Assembly: GCF_040629175.1 (NCBI RefSeq)
Contig: NZ_JBEXUX010000040.1
Location: forward strand, 31,357 to 95,356
Origin: Embleya sp040629175
GTDB lineage: Bacteria > Actinomycetota > Actinomycetes > Streptomycetales > Streptomycetaceae
Direction: 5' to 3'
DNA: 64,000 nucleotides
Both the position numbers and the translations under genes were made by a program. Shown piece after piece: positions 17,856 through 25,223 of the stretch (position 1 is its first letter; every line of letters starts with the position of its first letter). The notes under the pieces were generated by a model. It did no database searches, was not told where the DNA came from, and saw only the letters and a program-made list of their open reading frames with translations.

Positions 17856-18010
17856 GGCCAACACTGTTGGCCACCTCGGGTGGCTCGATCATGCCAACTC
17901 GGTTGGCATTCGCCAGGCCAACCGAGTTGGCATCGCCCGGTCGACCCGGTTGGTTGCAGCCGAGCCAACCCAACCGTCGCGTCAGTCATCGACCACATCG
18001 GTTGGTTGGC
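17856..18010. repeat. Array of GCCAAC-N3-GTTGGC palindromes and related half-sites
   Basis: Three perfect dyads are seen: 17856-17872 (arms GGCCAAC, spacer ACT), 17891-17909 (arms ATGCCAAC, spacer TCG) and 17917-17931 (arms GCCAAC, spacer CGA). Further half-sites CCAAC or GTTGG continue to about 18010, making about 11 half-sites in 155 bases. No gene lies in 17651-18129, so this 480-base gap is regulatory or an origin. Dyad centres are 36 and 24 bases apart. Confidence 0.75.
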
Positions 18011-18129
18011 TCGACCTTGATCGTCCAGGTCGCTGGTGTCACGCTCCCGACACCACGGTTGGGATGGGCTCGACCCGGTGTCGGGTGGACTGCCGACCGA
18101 CCACCCGCAGCCCACCTGGGTGGGCGGAC

Positions 18130-18333
18130 TCAGGGTGCCTTCGGGTCGGTTGGGTCGGTCGCCTGCTCGGCGGGCTCGCGTCCGTCGAGTGAGTGATGGA
18201 CGATCACCCATCCGTCGGTGCCGTCGGCGCGCACGACCCGCTCCGCCCTGGGCCCGCACACGCAGTCGTCGTCGAGCGCGTGGTCGACCAGGTCGGCGGT
18301 CGGGGTGACGTGGAGGACGCGGTCGTCGGTCAT
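18130..18333 (-). CDS. Small conserved actinophage protein, 67 residues
   Basis: It begins MTDDRVLHVTPTADLVDHALDDDCVCGP and contains VIVHHSLDGRE near the end. I recognise this type as a recurrent small protein of actinobacterial phages and mobile elements, with a Cys pair (CVC) and no assigned function. The ATG overlaps the upstream stop as ATGA. It is the last gene before the palindrome array. Confidence 0.75.
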   Translation of the reverse strand: MTDDRVLHVTPTADLVDHALDDDCVCGPRAERVVRADGTDGWVIVHHSLDGREPAEQATDPTDPKAP

Positions 18334-18725
18334 GCCTGCGCCTCCCGCTCGGTCGCCACGGTGATGCGCTCGCCGTCCCAGACCAGGGTGTTGCCGACGC
18401 GCGCCACGAGAACGGGCTCGCGTGCGCGTCGGATCGGGATCCGCGAGGGGTCGAGGTGCAGCGGTGCGCCCTGCGGGTCGATGCGGTAGCCGCGGCGGTG
18501 CAGCCAGGTGTCGGTGTATGCGGGGTTGCCGTCGAGGGCGAGGCGGTGTCGGTCGGCGTCCGCCGGGCAGTGGGTTCCGGCCCAGGCGATCGCTTCGATC
18601 GTGAGGTCGCCGCCGCGTGCTGCGCCGCAGTGGGAGCACAGGACGTAGGCCGGGGAGAGCAGGGCCCGGGCGGTGTCGTCCGCGCGGGGGTGCCGCCGGC
18701 GAAGGAGGCGGGGGAGTTTGATCAC
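18330..18725 (-). CDS. Hypothetical protein with a Cys pair
   Basis: This 131-residue product starts at a GTG (VIKLPRLLRRRHPRADD) that overlaps the previous stop as GTGA. It has a basic N-terminus and LCSHCGAARGGD, one CxxC knuckle. A second Cys/His set (THCPADADRH) follows, so a zinc site is possible. Function unknown; it sits in a coupled run of small genes. Confidence 0.65.
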   Translation of the reverse strand: MIKLPRLLRRRHPRADDTARALLSPAYVLCSHCGAARGGDLTIEAIAWAGTHCPADADRHRLALDGNPAYTDTWLHRRGYRIDPQGAPLHLDPSRIPIRRAREPVLVARVGNTLVWDGERITVATEREAQA

Positions 18726-18976
18726 CGTCGCCGGCCGGGGCGCCGCCCGATGTTGCGCCGGTCTCCGGGCCACACGCCGGTCATGTCGCGGTGGAGTCGG
18801 GCGCAGTAGGCCGCGGCGCGGGGGCCGAGGTACTTGCGGAGTTGCCGGGTGCACCTGGTGTGATCGCCGGGGGTGTTCCAGCGAATCTCGGCGGTGCCTC
18901 CCTGGCCGGCGGTCCAGTAGGCGCGCAGGGTGGCGGCGTTGCCGGGTGTGCCGCGGCTTCGGCTGCGTGTGGCCAT
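18722..18976 (-). CDS. Small basic protein of a recurrent actinobacterial type
   Basis: The 84-residue protein starts MATRSRSRGTPGNAATLRAYW and includes EIRWNTPGDHTRCTRQLRKYLG and a basic C-terminus (GRRPGRRR). Such proteins recur in actinobacterial phages and integrative elements with no assigned function. The strong basic charge suggests nucleic-acid binding. It is coupled to the downstream gene by GTGA overlap. Confidence 0.65.
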   Translation of the reverse strand: MATRSRSRGTPGNAATLRAYWTAGQGGTAEIRWNTPGDHTRCTRQLRKYLGPRAAAYCARLHRDMTGVWPGDRRNIGRRPGRRR

Positions 18977-19005
18977 GGTGGTGTCACCTCCGGGTGGGGC
19001 GAGCG

Positions 19006-19206
19006 TCAGGGCTCCGGTGTCGGCGGTGGGGTGCCTTCGGGGTCGATGCGTTGGATCGAGTGGACCTGGTCGCGGGGCACCGCCAAGAGGGTGCCCTTGC
19101 CGTCCTCGAAGACGGCCCAGTCGGTGAGTTCCGCGAGCTGCAAGTCGTCGCTCTCGATGATGACGCAGGCTTCGGGAACGGACGCGTTGATGACGTAGCG
19201 GGGCAT
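19006..19206 (-). CDS. Small acidic hypothetical protein
   Basis: The 66-residue protein starts MPRYVINASVPEACVIIESDD and alternates beta-type hydrophobics with acidic residues, ending in a Pro-rich tail. It lies one base after the HNH gene stop, so both are probably co-transcribed. No domain recognised. Confidence 0.6.
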   Translation of the reverse strand: MPRYVINASVPEACVIIESDDLQLAELTDWAVFEDGKGTLLAVPRDQVHSIQRIDPEGTPPPTPEP

Positions 19207-19207
19207 G

Positions 19208-19504
19208 TCAGGTCCTGTGGCTGGGGTGTGGTTCTTCGGGGTAGCGGCCTTCGGCTCGGCGTGCCGCGGCGGCGCGGCGGCCTTCGGCGCTGGACTTGGC
19301 GCGGTGGCAGGGGTCGTCGTGGATGGGCGCGAGGTTGTCGAGCGAGTGGTCGTCGCCGGGTTCGATGTGGTCGATCTGGTTCGCGCCGTCCAGGCCGCAG
19401 ACGTGGCAGGTGCGGCCGTTGCGGGCGTAGACGGCGGCGCAGCGGGCGGGCCAGTCGGAGGGGAGGCGGGTGCGCCTGGTGCTGTCGGTCCATCCGCCGG
19501 GCAT
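19208..19504 (-). CDS. HNH endonuclease
   Basis: The 98-residue protein carries a compact HNH nuclease fold: WPARCAAVYARNGRTCHVCG with a CxxC zinc knuckle, then QIDHIEPGDDHSLDNLAPIHDDPCH, which gives the catalytic His-Asn-His set. HNH proteins near terminase genes assist cleavage at packaging sites in HK97-like phages. That role is inferred from its place some 2 kb upstream of the small terminase. Confidence 0.87.
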   Translation of the reverse strand: MPGGWTDSTRRTRLPSDWPARCAAVYARNGRTCHVCGLDGANQIDHIEPGDDHSLDNLAPIHDDPCHRAKSSAEGRRAAAARRAEGRYPEEPHPSHRT

Positions 19505-19515
19505 GGCGCCTCCGT

Positions 19516-19683
19516 TCAGTGCGGAGTCCGGTCCGGTCCGAGGTCGGGCGGCATGGCCTGGGCGCGGGCCTGGAGGAGGGCCTCTTGGGCGGCGAGTTGG
19601 GCGGTGATCGCTGCCGTGAGCTGGGCTTCGGCGGCGGCGATGTGGTCGTGGCCGGCGGGCTGGGCGGGGGTGGGCGTGGTCAT
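19516..19683 (-). CDS. Short Ala/Gln-rich helical protein, 55 residues
   Basis: The frame starts MTTPTPAQPAGHDHIAAAEAQLTAAI and is helical, with heptad-like spacing of Leu and Ala. The ribosome site is weak (GGGAA). It is the first gene of the minus-strand terminase operon and faces a divergent promoter. Function unknown; coding support is moderate because of its length. Confidence 0.5.
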   Translation of the reverse strand: MTTPTPAQPAGHDHIAAAEAQLTAAITAQLAAQEALLQARAQAMPPDLGPDRTPH

Positions 19684-19705
19684 TCGGGGTTCCCGTCGAG
19701 ATGAT

Positions 19706-19747
19706 GTAAACCCCGGGGTTGACACACGTACACCCCGGGGCTTACCT
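19706..19747 (+). promoter_or_regulatory. Divergent promoter with tandem operator repeats
   Basis: TTGACA (19719-19724) and TTACCT (19742-19747) are spaced by 17 bases and would drive the plus-strand gene at 19789. Two 15-base direct repeats of the form GTAnACCCCGGGGnT (19706-19720 and 19728-19742) are 22 bases apart, about two helical turns, and surround the -35 box. A dimeric or tandem repressor is likely to bind here. Confidence 0.7.
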
Positions 19748-19788
19748 TGGTGGAACCGGCAGGGAAGCAGCGAACCGAGGAGCCCACG

Positions 19789-20199
19789 ATGAACCCCACC
19801 ACCGCCACCACCGCCCAGGTCACCGTCGGCCGCGGCAAGGTAGCCCACGACGCTCGCCTCGACGGCCGCACCGAGTGCGGTCGCCCGGTGAACGCGGCGC
19901 TGGAGGCGGGCCACGGCCGGGCGACCTGCAAGACCTGCGCCCGCCGCACCGCGAAGGCCGGCGCGCCGGCCGCCCCGGTGGCCGCGCCGGCGCGGGTGAT
20001 GCGCCCGGTCGAGGGTCGGGACCTGAAGGTCGGGATGCGGATGCTGGAGGACGACGGCATGGGCGGGACGAGCGAGGTGCGGGTGGCCGGCGCGGTGGCC
20101 TTCCCGACCTGGGTGCGGCTGACCCTGGTGGACGCCTTCGGGGGCGAGATCGGCACCTCGTGCGGGCCGGACGAGGTGTTCGAGGTGCTGGCGGCCTGA
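19789..20199 (+). CDS. Hypothetical protein, first plus-strand gene
   Basis: This 136-residue product starts at an ATG with GAGGAG upstream, and follows the promoter at 19719. It contains a CGRP...CKTCARR pair of Cys motifs, then an Ala/Pro linker and a beta-rich C-terminal half (VRLTLVDAFGGEIG). A small zinc-binding domain is plausible. Being the only gene pair oriented this way here, with its own operator, it may be expressed at a different time from the virion genes. Confidence 0.65.
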   Translation: MNPTTATTAQVTVGRGKVAHDARLDGRTECGRPVNAALEAGHGRATCKTCARRTAKAGAPAAPVAAPARVMRPVEGRDLKVGMRMLEDDGMGGTSEVRVAGAVAFPTWVRLTLVDAFGGEIGTSCGPDEVFEVLAA

Positions 20200-20300
20200 C
20201 CGCCGGGGCCGGCGGGCCGATCCCCCGCCGGCGGTTCGCCCGCCCTGCCGGTACGGGAGCGGACGAGGCCGGCCGAGGGGCCGGAGGTACGGAGGACGTG

Positions 20301-20540
20301 ATGGGCGGGACATGGCGCGAGCGCGTGGCGGACGAGGACCGGGAGCAGGAGCGGCTGCGGGTGCTGGCCGAGAAGTCGGCGCAGCGGCGGGCGGAGGCGA
20401 TCCACGAGGGCCTGGTCACCGAGTTCGGCGGGAACGCCGCGGCGATGGGTCGCGAGCTGGGGAAGACCAGGGCGTACATCAACGAGTTGAGGAGGCGCGC
20501 CCTGCGCGACCCTGAGGGGGCGCCTGACGGCTCCGAGTGA
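20301..20540 (+). CDS. Small helix-turn-helix protein
   Basis: The 79-residue protein is charged and helical. The C-terminal GNAAAMGRELGKTRAYINELRRRA looks like a helix-turn-helix with recognition helix TRAYINELRRR. The ATG has GGAGG at 9 bases. It follows the 136-residue gene on the same strand, and could be the regulator acting on the operators upstream, but this is inference. Confidence 0.65.
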   Translation: MGGTWRERVADEDREQERLRVLAEKSAQRRAEAIHEGLVTEFGGNAAAMGRELGKTRAYINELRRRALRDPEGAPDGSE

Positions 20541-20559
20541 CCCACCCGGCCCCCTGGGG

Positions 20560-20799
20560 TCAGTCGTCGAACTCGGGGCCGCTGTAGCGGGCCTGGCCGA
20601 TGATGTCGCGGGCGGCGGTGACGAGGGCGAGCTGGTCGAGCCAGGTGCTGCCCTCGCTGTCGGCGATGCCGACGCTGACCTCGCCGTCGCGGTCGACCAC
20701 CTTGAGGAGGACCACCGCGCCCGCGGGCAGGTCGCCGTCCTCCAGGTCGACGGTGACGCCGAGGCCGTCGAGGATGGGCCCGGCGGGGAAGGTGGTCAT
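20560..20799 (-). CDS. Small hypothetical protein, 79 residues
   Basis: It starts MTTFPAGPILDGLGVTVDLEDGDLPAG and appears to be an alpha/beta protein ending YSGPEFDD. No known domain. Convergent with the plus-strand HTH gene, it is the last gene of the glycan-module operon. Confidence 0.6.
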   Translation of the reverse strand: MTTFPAGPILDGLGVTVDLEDGDLPAGAVVLLKVVDRDGEVSVGIADSEGSTWLDQLALVTAARDIIGQARYSGPEFDD

Positions 20800-20849
20800 C
20801 GGTGTTCCTGCGCGAGGCCGGTCCGGGTGTCGTGGCGGATGCGCACGGG

Positions 20850-21104
20850 TCAGCCCTCCCCCGGCGCGATGCCGCCCGCTCCCCCGCCCGCGCCGCTCAC
20901 CGGTGCGCCGCGGCGGATGCTGCGGATCTCGGAGGTGCGGACGATCAGGACGTAGTCGTCGGAGGCGTCGCGGAAGCGCATCCACCCGGTGGTCCCGCCG
21001 TCCACGGCGTCGACCGCTTCGACGGTGGCGGTGTAGGGGGCTGTCGTGGTGTCGCCGAGGTAGGTGACGGTCCAGGTGTAGGTGACGGGGGTGCCCGTGT
21101 TCAC
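20850..21104 (-). CDS. Small beta-rich hypothetical protein
   Basis: This 84-residue protein starts at a GTG overlapping the glycosyltransferase stop (GTGA). It is Thr/Val-rich (YTWTVTYLGDTTTAPYTATVE) with a Gly-rich end. It could be a small structural or accessory protein; no domain recognised. Confidence 0.55.
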   Translation of the reverse strand: MNTGTPVTYTWTVTYLGDTTTAPYTATVEAVDAVDGGTTGWMRFRDASDDYVLIVRTSEIRSIRRGAPVSGAGGGAGGIAPGEG

Positions 21105-21787
21105 GCGGTCTCCGTGGCGAGGGGTTCGGCGATGAGGGCGCGCATGGCGTCCGGGTCGCCGGCGGCCTGGTGGTAGCGGTGGCAGCGTGCGGCGTTAGCC
21201 GTGTACTGCTCGCCTTCCTTGACCGCGCTGGGGTGGGTGAGCGAGTAGACGCGTCCGTCGTGGCGGACGGGTTCGGCGCCGAGCAGGGTGGTGTGTGCGG
21301 TGAACCAGGCGGCGTCTTCGAAGCCCCAGCCACGGAAGAGTACGTCCTGTCCGCCGTGGGCCCACCAGGTGGCGGGGGTGGTGACGTAGATGCCGGAGCA
21401 GGCACCGCCCACGACGAAGGCGTTGCAGTCGGGCAGGGGCACCGACGCCAGGTACTGGGCGGTGCCGTCGCCGCGGAGCGAGCGGTACTCGGTGTAGGGC
21501 AGGTGGACCAGGCCGGAGGTCCGCGCCGCGGTGGCCGCGGCGCGGACGGGCTGTTCCTCGGCGAGGGTGTCGGCGTCGGCGAGGATGACGACGTCGGCGC
21601 CGCGCTCCTCGGCCAGGGCGACTCCGGCGTTGCGGCACGCGCTGAGGCAGAACGGTTCGTGGTCGGTATCGATGTCGATCAGGTCGGCCTCGGGGAGCAG
21701 CCGCTCCCAGTGGTCGAGGACGAGCTCGTGGGCGCGGGCGCGGGCGGGGCTGGTGTCGCGCCAGGGGATGGCGACGGTGATGTTCAT
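21101..21787 (-). CDS. GT-A glycosyltransferase (GT2-like), copy 1
   Basis: The 228-residue protein begins MNITVAIPWRDT and has the nucleotide-sugar metal motif VILADADT near residue 90, then VHLPYTEYRSLRGDGTAQYL and a GWGFEDAAW acceptor-site motif like the GT7 C-terminal signature. It is clearly paralogous to the gene at 23968-24666, sharing HEPF, DADT, LPYT-Y and GWG-ED positions. The ATG overlaps the upstream partner gene as ATGA. The acceptor could be virion protein or host glycan; not determinable here. Confidence 0.83.
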   Translation of the reverse strand: MNITVAIPWRDTSPARARAHELVLDHWERLLPEADLIDIDTDHEPFCLSACRNAGVALAEERGADVVILADADTLAEEQPVRAAATAARTSGLVHLPYTEYRSLRGDGTAQYLASVPLPDCNAFVVGGACSGIYVTTPATWWAHGGQDVLFRGWGFEDAAWFTAHTTLLGAEPVRHDGRVYSLTHPSAVKEGEQYTANAARCHRYHQAAGDPDAMRALIAEPLATETA

Positions 21788-22827
21788 GCTGCCTCCCTGG
21801 CGGGTGCGGGGGTCGGGGCCGGCCAGCCGTGGCGGTCGCGGCTGGTGGTGATCGAGGCGGCGATGGCGGCCGTGGCGTGGTGGGGCCAGGTGCCGGCTTC
21901 GACGGAGCGGTCGGAGACGGTGACGGCGGAGCCCATGTACCGTCCGGTGCCGTCGGGCCGCGAGGGGATGCCGTGGCAGTCCCAGTCGACCGACCACGAG
22001 GTGGTCTTGCGGCCCTTGTTGCGGCCGGTGGTGCAGCGTTCGAGTTGGAGGGTGACCTGGTGGTCGTCGCCGTGGGGCATGCGGACCGTGGCGGTGACGG
22101 GGGCGCCGACCCTGTCGTAGGTGTGGCGGCGCGGGCCGAGGATGCGGTCGCGGGGGTCGATGACGATGTGGCCGTCGCGCCAGCGCGGGGTGTCCTTTGA
22201 CCATTCGTTGCGGTTGGTGCCGAGCTTCCAGCAGAGCTTGCCCATGTAGGCGTGGAGGCTGACGACCTTGGAGTTGTACCCGGTGGGGTTGAGGCGGCGT
22301 TGCAGCCAGGTGCCGTATCCCTCGGTGTGGAGGTAGAGGGAGCCGAGGGGGTAGAGGCTGATGCTCGCGGCGAGGGTCTGCTCGCTGCCGCCGTTGCCCA
22401 GCTTGAGGTCGAAGCCGGTCCCGAGGATGCCTGTGCCGACGACGAGTTCTCCGCCGATGACGCCGGTGGGGTCGGCGGCCCAGGGGCCGGGGAGTTGGTC
22501 GGCGGGGACGCGCGTCGGCAGCGCGGCGAACGAGGGTGCGCCGGCGGGTGCGTGGTGGTCACCGTCGTAGGGGTCGCCGATGTCCCAGCGGAGCGGGTCG
22601 AGGTGCCCTTGGGGGTTGCAGCGGATGCCGCAGCGGTCGCAGCACACCCACCTGCTGCCGCGTTCGCCGGGCAGGACACCGGTGGTGCCGTCGACGACCG
22701 GCCTGTGGCCGAGCAGGCGACACACGGGGGTGGCGCGGGGGAGGTGCAGCCAGAAGCCTCGGTGGAGGAGGGTATGTGGTGGCGTGCCACCGTCGCGCTT
22801 GCGGTAGTCGATGGTGTGCCAGTGCAT
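21784..22827 (-). CDS. Glycosyltransferase partner protein with Cys-rich N-terminal domain
   Basis: The product has 347 residues. Residues about 35-90 hold CRLLGHRPVV, WVCCDRCG and LDPLRWDIGDPYDG, which recur in the 186-residue gene at 24663-25223. The rest is beta-rich with many Trp and Gly, including SISLYPLGSLYLHTEGYG. I do not recognise the family. Each member lies immediately upstream of, and overlaps, a paralogous GT-A gene, so a joint function is likely. Confidence 0.7.
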   Translation of the reverse strand: MHWHTIDYRKRDGGTPPHTLLHRGFWLHLPRATPVCRLLGHRPVVDGTTGVLPGERGSRWVCCDRCGIRCNPQGHLDPLRWDIGDPYDGDHHAPAGAPSFAALPTRVPADQLPGPWAADPTGVIGGELVVGTGILGTGFDLKLGNGGSEQTLAASISLYPLGSLYLHTEGYGTWLQRRLNPTGYNSKVVSLHAYMGKLCWKLGTNRNEWSKDTPRWRDGHIVIDPRDRILGPRRHTYDRVGAPVTATVRMPHGDDHQVTLQLERCTTGRNKGRKTTSWSVDWDCHGIPSRPDGTGRYMGSAVTVSDRSVEAGTWPHHATAAIAASITTSRDRHGWPAPTPAPAREAA

Positions 22828-22918
22828 GGGTGCTCCCGAGGGGTGTGGGGCCCCGACGCTCGGTCGTCGGGGCGCCCTGCCCGCGGTGATCAGGCCGCGG
22901 GCGTCGGTGGTGTGGCGG

Positions 22919-23110
22919 TCAGGACTCGCGGTCGTGGAGGAACCGGGCGATGTTGAGCCAGGTGCACGCGAGTTCGTCCAGGCGCTGCGCCGTGGCGGGG
23001 TTGCCGATCGCGAACTCGGCGCCGTCCAGGAGGCGCGCGGCGTTGGTGAGGGCCTCGTCGATGGTCGGTGGGCGGAGTTCGCGGCGGGCGCCTGGGGTGG
23101 GCTCGGTCAT
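22919..23110 (-). CDS. Short helical hypothetical protein, 63 residues
   Basis: It starts MTEPTPGARRELRPPTIDEALTNAARLLDG and is mostly helical with LDELACTWLNIARFLHDRES at the end. A small regulatory or structural helper is possible. No known domain. Confidence 0.6.
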   Translation of the reverse strand: MTEPTPGARRELRPPTIDEALTNAARLLDGAEFAIGNPATAQRLDELACTWLNIARFLHDRES

Positions 23111-23113
23111 GGG

Positions 23114-23287
23114 TCAGCGAAGCTCGGCGAGGGTCATTACGAGGCCGACGGTGATGACGGCGTTCGCGAGGACGACGAACATCGCCGCACCGTTGGTGAT
23201 CGGCAAGCGGGGCTTGCCGACTATGGCCATGGTGACCATGGCGCCCAGGATGAAATAGCCGATGAGGACGTACAGGAACCAGGTCAT
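23114..23287 (-). CDS. Small membrane protein, 57 residues
   Basis: The frame MTWFLYVLIGYFILGAMVTM is followed by a short loop (GKPRLPITNG) and a second hydrophobic helix AAMFVVLANAVITVGLVMTL. Two transmembrane segments with short tails fit a holin-like or small anchor protein, though nothing else of a lysis cassette is close. It starts 27 bases after the glycosyltransferase at 23315 ends, and ends 3 bases before the next gene. Confidence 0.65.
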   Translation of the reverse strand: MTWFLYVLIGYFILGAMVTMAIVGKPRLPITNGAAMFVVLANAVITVGLVMTLAELR

Positions 23288-23314
23288 GTGGCGCGTTCTC
23301 CGGTGCTGTGGCGG

Positions 23315-23983
23315 TCAGTAGTCGGTGCCGGCGCGTTGGTGGCCGATGTGGCGCACGCGGGGCGGGTCGGCGCGGCGGCCCCAGTAGGCGCCGCGGGTGG
23401 TGGGGTCGGCGAACAGGTCGCGTCCGAAGCGGGATTCGGACCATGCGCCGTCCGGCCAGGGGTGGGCGAGTGTGGCGGCGGGGATGACGCTCGGGTTGCC
23501 GGTGAAGCAGGCCCGGTGCTCGATCCACGCGCGCTCGCCGTCGATGCGCTCGACGAATTCGTTGCCCTGGGCTTCCAGGGCTTCGATGAGGCCGCCGGCG
23601 GTGCGCTCGTTGCCGAACCAGGGTTGGCGCAGCAGGGCGATCTGCGTCAGGTACGGGTGGGTGTCGAGCACCGCGGTGAGCGCGTCGAGGTCGACGTGGG
23701 TCTCCAGGACGAAGTCGTCCTCCCAGAAGGCGATCGCCCGCTCCCCCGCGGCGATGCCCCAGACGGTGCGCATGGCGCGCCAGTAGCCGGCGGGCGCGTC
23801 CGGGTCGACGGGGACGACGTCGGCGGTGAAGGTGTCGCTGAGCCACGCGCGGTGGTCGGCGTCGCCGGTGTCGTCGACGATCGTGACGTGGGCGACTCCG
23901 TGGAGGTGCCGGCGGACGGCGCGCATGGTCTGCTCCAGGCAGTCGCGGCGGCCGTTCGTGAGGACGATCAGGGGGACGGGCAT
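23315..23983 (-). CDS. GT-A glycosyltransferase, divergent type
   Basis: This 222-residue protein begins MPVPLIVLTNGRRDCLEQTMRAV, typical of GT2 Rossmann starts, and has VTIVDDTGD and FWEDDF acidic motifs for metal and sugar nucleotide. The C-terminal half is rich in aromatics (HPWPDGAWSESRFGRDLF). The ATG has GGGAGG upstream and overlaps the previous gene by 16 bases. It is part of the glycan module; sugar and acceptor unknown. Confidence 0.75.
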   Translation of the reverse strand: MPVPLIVLTNGRRDCLEQTMRAVRRHLHGVAHVTIVDDTGDADHRAWLSDTFTADVVPVDPDAPAGYWRAMRTVWGIAAGERAIAFWEDDFVLETHVDLDALTAVLDTHPYLTQIALLRQPWFGNERTAGGLIEALEAQGNEFVERIDGERAWIEHRACFTGNPSVIPAATLAHPWPDGAWSESRFGRDLFADPTTRGAYWGRRADPPRVRHIGHQRAGTDY

Positions 23984-24666
23984 CGCTGCGCCTCCCGTCG
24001 CTCGTCGATGAGGGCGCGCATCGCCGGCGGGTCGCCCTCGGCGGCGCGGTAGCGGCCCAGGAGGGCGTAGTTGGCGTCGCGCCCGGCGCTCGGGCCGTCG
24101 GCTTTGGGGTGCCACAGGTGGACGATCTGCGCGGGGTGACGAACGGAATGCCCGAGGAGGGTGTCCGCAGCGGCGAGGAACGCGGTGTCCTCGCATCCCC
24201 AGCCGGTGAAGCGTTCGTCCATGCCGCCCGCCAGGGCCCAGGCGTCGGGTCGGGCAACCAGGACGCCGCCGGTGGAGCCGGTCATCGTGAGCTCGGTGGC
24301 GCAGTCGGCGAGCGGCGCTCCGGACAGGTAGGCCGCGGTGCCGTCCTCGGAGAGACCCCGGTACCAGGTGTACGGGAGGTGGAGGCGGCCGTCGGCTGCT
24401 CCCTCAATCGCGGCGTGGAGGGCGTCGGGGTCGGGGAGGGTGTCGGCGTCGCACAGGACGACGATGTCGGCGCCGTGGTCGGCAGCGACCCGGATGCCCA
24501 GGTTGCGTGAACCGGCCCGGCTGAACGGCTCGTGTCCGCTGTCGGCGTCGAGGTGCGTGGCGTGCGGGAGGTGGTCCCGCAGGTAGGCGCGGACGTGGCC
24601 GTGATTGCGGACCCGGGCGGGGCCGACGGCGCGCCAGGGAAGGACGACGACGGTGTTCACGTTCAC
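23968..24666 (-). CDS. GT-A glycosyltransferase (GT2-like), copy 2
   Basis: The 232-residue protein starts at a GTG (VNVNTVVVLPWR) that overlaps the partner gene stop as GTGA. It has VVLCDADTLPD, RLHLPYTWYRGLSEDGTAAYL, and GGMDERFTGWGCEDTAF, the last a strong galactosyltransferase-type C-terminal signature. It is a paralogue of 21101-21787. A second GTG two codons further on is possible as start. Confidence 0.83.
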   Translation of the reverse strand: MNVNTVVVLPWRAVGPARVRNHGHVRAYLRDHLPHATHLDADSGHEPFSRAGSRNLGIRVAADHGADIVVLCDADTLPDPDALHAAIEGAADGRLHLPYTWYRGLSEDGTAAYLSGAPLADCATELTMTGSTGGVLVARPDAWALAGGMDERFTGWGCEDTAFLAAADTLLGHSVRHPAQIVHLWHPKADGPSAGRDANYALLGRYRAAEGDPPAMRALIDERREAQRCPSP

Positions 24667-25223
24667 CACCAGTCGGTATCGATCACCCCATGCGTCGCGA
24701 GCGCGGCGCGTGCCTTGACCCGGACGCGGCGCCGGCGGGGCGATGCCGCCTCTCGGAGCGCGTTCAGGTAGGCGTCCACTTCGTCCAGGAGCAGCGGCGT
24801 GTCGGCGGCGCCGTGGGCCCACTTGGCCCGCATGCCGCCGATGCGGAGGGTGATGGCGACGGGCCGCGCGCCCATCCGGTCGAGGAGCGCGGCGAGCGCG
24901 AGCCGCCGCAGGCCACACCGGTTCGGGCCGCCCGGCCATCGGCCGGGGTTGCGCGGGTCCAGCAAGTACCGGCCGTCCTCGGCTATCGCCTGCCATCCGA
25001 GGCCGCCGACCTCCTGGGCCTCGTCGAAGCGTCCGGCGTAGGGATTCCCGATCGGCCAGTGGTCGGGGTCGAGGGTGCCGCGCGGTTCGGGGTGTCCCGC
25101 GCAGCGTGCGCACACGACCCACCGCTCGTGACGACCACTCGGGAAGGCGGGGGCGGCGCCGGCGACTACCGGGCGGTGTCCGGCCGTGCGGCAGACAAGA
25201 CGTTTGAGCGGGAGCGGCGTCAT
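24663..25223 (-). CDS. Partner protein, shorter paralogue of 21784-22827
   Basis: This 186-residue product shares with the 347-residue partner a domain containing CRTAGHRPVV, ERWVVCARC, and TLDPDHWPIGNPYAG. The long beta-rich C-terminal part is missing and is replaced by a basic helical region. It overlaps the epimerase stop and the GT-A start on its two sides. The conserved Cys positions suggest a zinc site. Confidence 0.7.
   Translation of the reverse strand: MTPLPLKRLVCRTAGHRPVVAGAAPAFPSGRHERWVVCARCAGHPEPRGTLDPDHWPIGNPYAGRFDEAQEVGGLGWQAIAEDGRYLLDPRNPGRWPGGPNRCGLRRLALAALLDRMGARPVAITLRIGGMRAKWAHGAADTPLLLDEVDAYLNALREAASPRRRRVRVKARAALATHGVIDTDWW

Noticed and set aside
23114..23287. Holin
   Set aside because: Size and two membrane helices fit, but no endolysin or other lysis gene is near and it sits among glycosyltransferases, so only a small membrane protein is called.
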